Below are positions 61,837-64,000 of a stretch of 64,000 bases of DNA, one piece after another. A program made the translations under genes and the position numbers. The stretch covers positions 1 through 64,000 of the forward strand of contig JAACZV010000006.1 of the NCBI GenBank assembly GCA_009996515.1. The letters run 5' to 3'. Source of the stretch: Comamonadaceae bacterium. GTDB taxonomy: Bacteria > Pseudomonadota > Gammaproteobacteria > Burkholderiales > Burkholderiaceae_C. The notes under the pieces were generated by a model. The model searched no databases, had not been told where the DNA came from, and worked only from the letters and a program-made list of their open reading frames with translations. How positions within the stretch are numbered: the first letter of the stretch is position 1; each line of letters begins with the position of its first letter.

Positions 61837-62766
61837 TCAGACCCGATCGATGATCTTCTCGCCGAACAGCCCCTGCGGCCTGACGAGCAACACAACCAGC
61901 ACGAGTACATAGCCGAACCAGTACTCGATACCGCCGCCAAGCATCGGGCCCAGGTAGGCCTCCGACAGCTTCTCGCCCACGCCGATCAGCAGCCCGCCGA
62001 CGATGGCGCCCGGCACGCTGGTCAGCCCGCCAAGGATGACCACCGGCAATGCCTTCAACGCCACGAGAGACAGCGAGAACTGCACGCCCAGCTTGCTGCC
62101 CCAGATCATGCCGGCCACCAGGGCGACAAAGCCCGCCACGCTCCAGACGATGACCCAGATGCGCGACAGCGGGATGCCTATGCTCTGCGCGGCCTGGTGG
62201 TCGTCGGCGACGGCGCGCAGCGCGCGGCCGGTGGCGGTCTTCTGGAAGAACAGCGACAGGCCCGCCACGAGCGCCGCCGCGATCAGCGCGGCATAAAGGT
62301 CTTCCTTGCTGACCAGCACACCGCCCTCGAAGGTCTGCTCGAACAGGAACATCGGATCCTTGGGCAGGCCGATGTCGATCTTGTAGATGTCGTTGCCGAA
62401 CAGCATCTGGCCCGCGCCCTCCAGCAGGTAGGCGATGCCCAGCGTCGCCATCAGCAGCGTGATGCCTTCCTGATTGACGAGCTTGGCGAGCGCCAGCCGC
62501 TCCACGGCCCAGGCCACCACCACCATCACCGCCAGCGCGCCGGCAAAGGCCAGCACATTGACCAGCAGCTTGCCCTCCAGGCCCGTGAGCGCCGGCAGCC
62601 ATTCGGCAAAGCGCGCCATCGCCAGCGCGGCGAACAGCACCATCGCGCCCTGCGCGAAATTGAAGACGCCGCTGGCCTTGAAGATCAGCACAAAGCCCAG
62701 CGCGATGAGCGAATACAGCATGCCCGCCATCAGGCCGCCGATCAGGGTTTCGAGAAACGGGCCCAT
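61837..62766 (-). CDS. Branched-chain-type ABC transporter permease (LivH-like)
   Basis: 309 residues from the ATG at 62766; an earlier in-frame start at 62799 would run into the large hairpin and is rejected. Pattern of LivH: LIGGLMAGMLYSLIALGFVLIFKASGVFNFAQGAMV, ITLLMATLGIAYLLEG and the cytosolic loop GRALRAVADDHQAAQSIGIPLSRIWVIVWSVAGFVALVAGMIWG. Ends VRPQGLFGEKIIDRV, as usual. Located 115 bases after livG, with the inverted repeat between them. Confidence 0.94.
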   Translation of the reverse strand: MGPFLETLIGGLMAGMLYSLIALGFVLIFKASGVFNFAQGAMVLFAALAMARFAEWLPALTGLEGKLLVNVLAFAGALAVMVVVAWAVERLALAKLVNQEGITLLMATLGIAYLLEGAGQMLFGNDIYKIDIGLPKDPMFLFEQTFEGGVLVSKEDLYAALIAAALVAGLSLFFQKTATGRALRAVADDHQAAQSIGIPLSRIWVIVWSVAGFVALVAGMIWGSKLGVQFSLSLVALKALPVVILGGLTSVPGAIVGGLLIGVGEKLSEAYLGPMLGGGIEYWFGYVLVLVVLLVRPQGLFGEKIIDRV

Positions 62767-62789
62767 GGTCAGCTGCGTCCGGCAGGGAA

Positions 62790-62867
62790 ATGCAACCACA
62801 AAGACACAGAGGCACTGAGAACCGTCCTCTGAATTTCCTCTGTGCCTCTGTGTCTCTGTGGTTGCAT
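62790..62867. repeat. Large near-perfect inverted repeat between livG and livH
   Basis: Two 30-base arms (62790-62819 and 62838-62867) are reverse complements at 28 of 30 positions, separated by 18 bases. Each arm begins with ATGCAACCACA and contains GACACAGAGGCAC. The element is much less GC-rich than its surroundings. It resembles the short CACAGAG-type palindromic repeats scattered in several bacterial genomes, and may be a mobile REP-like unit or mRNA-processing stem in the operon. Confidence 0.85.
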
Positions 62868-62881
62868 ATGAATTTCCATGC

Positions 62882-63667
62882 TCAATGCCCCGCCCCGAGA
62901 TACGCCCGGATGACGTCTTCGTTCTTGCGCACCTCGTCGGGCGCGCCGTCGCCGATCTTCTTGCCGTAGTCCAGCACGACGACGCGGTCGGAGATGTCCA
63001 TGACGACGCCCATGTCGTGCTCGATCAGCACGATGGTGGTGCCGAACTCGTCGTTCACGTCGAGGATGAAGCGGCACATGTCCTGCTTCTCCTCCACGTT
63101 CATGCCGGCCATGGGCTCGTCCAGCAGCAAGAGGCTGGGCTCCATGGCCAGCGCGCGGCCCAGGTCCACGCGCTTTTGCAGGCCGTAGGGCAGGCGGCCC
63201 ACGGGCGTCTTGCGGTAGGCCTGGATCTCGAGGAAGTCGATGATGCGCTCCGCATGAGCGCGCTGCGCGGTCTCCTCGCGCCGCGCCGGGCCTAGGTGCA
63301 GGGCCTGCCAGAACAGGCCGCGCTTCATGCGCAGGTTGCGGCCGGTCATGATGTTGTCCAGCACGCTCATGCCCTTGAACAGCGCCAGGTTCTGGAAGGT
63401 GCGGGCCACGCCCATCTCGGCGACCTGGCGCGGGCTCATGCCCTTGAAGGTCTTGCCGCGCAGCGTGATGGCGCCCTGCTGCGGCTGGTAGACGCCGTTG
63501 ATGCAGTTCAGCATCGAGCTCTTGCCCGCGCCGTTGGGGCCGATGATGGCCCTGACCTCGTGCTCGCGGACGTCGAAGCTGATGTCGGTCAACGCCTTCA
63601 CGCCGCCAAAGGCCAGCGAGATGTTCTGCACCTCGAGGATGACCTCGCCGATGTGCTTTTTGCTCAT
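62882..63667 (-). CDS. Branched-chain-type ABC transporter ATP-binding protein (LivG-like)
   Basis: 261 residues from the ATG at 63667, which overlaps the stop of the upstream ligase (ATGA). Walker A GPNGAGKSSMLNCINGVYQP, Q-loop VARTFQNLALFKGMSVLDNIMTGRN, signature LPYGLQKRVDLGRALAMEPSLLLLDEPMAGMN (LPYGLQKRV instead of LSGGQ). This variant signature is normal for LivG of this operon type. Pairs with LivF to power uptake. Confidence 0.94.
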   Translation of the reverse strand: MSKKHIGEVILEVQNISLAFGGVKALTDISFDVREHEVRAIIGPNGAGKSSMLNCINGVYQPQQGAITLRGKTFKGMSPRQVAEMGVARTFQNLALFKGMSVLDNIMTGRNLRMKRGLFWQALHLGPARREETAQRAHAERIIDFLEIQAYRKTPVGRLPYGLQKRVDLGRALAMEPSLLLLDEPMAGMNVEEKQDMCRFILDVNDEFGTTIVLIEHDMGVVMDISDRVVVLDYGKKIGDGAPDEVRKNEDVIRAYLGAGH

Positions 63668-64000
63668 GCGGCCTGCCTCTTCACCGTGGGATAGGTCCTG
63701 GCCTCGACGATGCGCAGGTCGGCCGCCACCAGGGCCGTGCGGCCGTCCTCGAACTTGACCTGGGTCTCGATGTGCTGCGAGACCTTGCCGTCGTACAGCG
63801 CGTCGATGAGCACGCCGTATTTCTCGGCGATGGCGCTGCGACGCACCTTGCGGGTACGCGTCAGCTCGCCGTCGTCGGCGTCCAGCTCCTTGTGCAGGAT
63901 CAGGAAGCGGCTGACCTGGCTGCCGGCCAGCAGCTCGTCCTGGGCCAGGTCGGCATTGACCTTCTCCACGCACTCGAGGATGAGCTGGTAGACCTCGGCG
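63664..64000 (-). CDS. AMP-dependent acyl-CoA synthetase/ligase, C-terminal part (5' end outside window)
   Basis: Only the last 112 codons or so are present; the frame is open through the right edge. The sequence VEKVNADLAQDELLAGSQVSRFLILHKELDADDGELTRTRKVRRSAIAEKYGVLIDALYDGK is typical of the C-terminal lid of long-chain acyl-CoA synthetase-like enzymes, with the TRTRKVRR segment near the catalytic Lys. It precedes livG with a 4-base overlap, so ligase and transporter are one operon. Substrate unknown. Confidence 0.85.
   Translation of the reverse strand, partial: AEVYQLILECVEKVNADLAQDELLAGSQVSRFLILHKELDADDGELTRTRKVRRSAIAEKYGVLIDALYDGKVSQHIETQVKFEDGRTALVAADLRIVEARTYPTVKRQAA

Noticed and set aside
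59429-62815. A 1128-codon open frame on the minus strand
   Set aside because: Only its last 438 codons are the binding protein. The upstream part is out of frame with the LivM and LivH proteins that are clearly encoded there.

Overview
The window is very GC-rich, densely coded chromosomal DNA. Gene content and order point to a betaproteobacterium of the order Burkholderiales, most likely from the Rubrivivax/Leptothrix/Roseateles side of the group. Supporting blocks are petABC followed by sspA-sspB, hisI-hisE-...-HIT-tatABC, slmA near argB, a Bug-type solute receptor, a DUF1631 protein and several PEP-CTERM proteins. I see no transposase, integrase, phage gene, plasmid gene or CRISPR array. 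The genus is inference.

Layout. (1) 1-2400, minus: three coupled genes of unknown function, the last running off the left edge. (2) 2508-8802, plus: a di-heme cytochrome, a DUF4142 protein, an amicyanin-like cupredoxin, an ECF sigma factor, a DUF2946 protein, a TonB-dependent receptor and a YcnI-like copper protein, which together look like a copper uptake or handling island. (3) 9112-10926, minus: two c-type cytochromes and an NTF2-like protein. (4) 11119-14402: a hemerythrin-like protein converging on a MalT-type ATPase regulator, then a methyltransferase. (5) 15816-19464: two related PEP-CTERM proteins flanking a secreted subtilase with Ig-like repeats; both PEP-CTERM genes have a sigma-54-like element upstream. 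(6) 19466-25636: housekeeping-type hydrolases, two acetyltransferases, a SPOR-like membrane protein and a prolyl oligopeptidase. (7) 25746-28267, minus: argJ and two more PEP-CTERM genes, one with a thioester-domain signature.

(8) 28480-35945: secA, a DciA-like gene, tRNA-Thr, sspB, sspA and the cytochrome bc1 operon. (9) 36127-43586: mscL, a DUF1631 protein, a TonB-C-like protein, a PdxA homologue, a DUF885 metallopeptidase and an M14 carboxypeptidase. (10) 43675-50783: a Nif3-family protein, a DegS/DegQ-type protease, then tatC, tatB, tatA, HIT, DUF4870, hisE, hisI, NUDIX, DUF815 ATPase and slmA on the minus strand. (11) 50903-56003: an orphan LuxR-type response regulator, a HAD nucleotidase, argB, an unknown secreted protein, a cation diffusion facilitator, dtd and a cupin. 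(12) 56022-64000, minus: a Bug receptor and a tightly packed branched-chain-type ABC uptake operon (livG, livH, livM, binding protein, livF) bracketed by two adenylate-forming acyl-CoA ligases, implying uptake and CoA activation of an organic acid.

Many neighbouring genes overlap by 4 bases (ATGA or GTGA), so translational coupling is the usual arrangement. Intrinsic terminators are clear in several places. Because the DNA is so GC-rich, very long antisense open frames cover almost every real gene; they were excluded.
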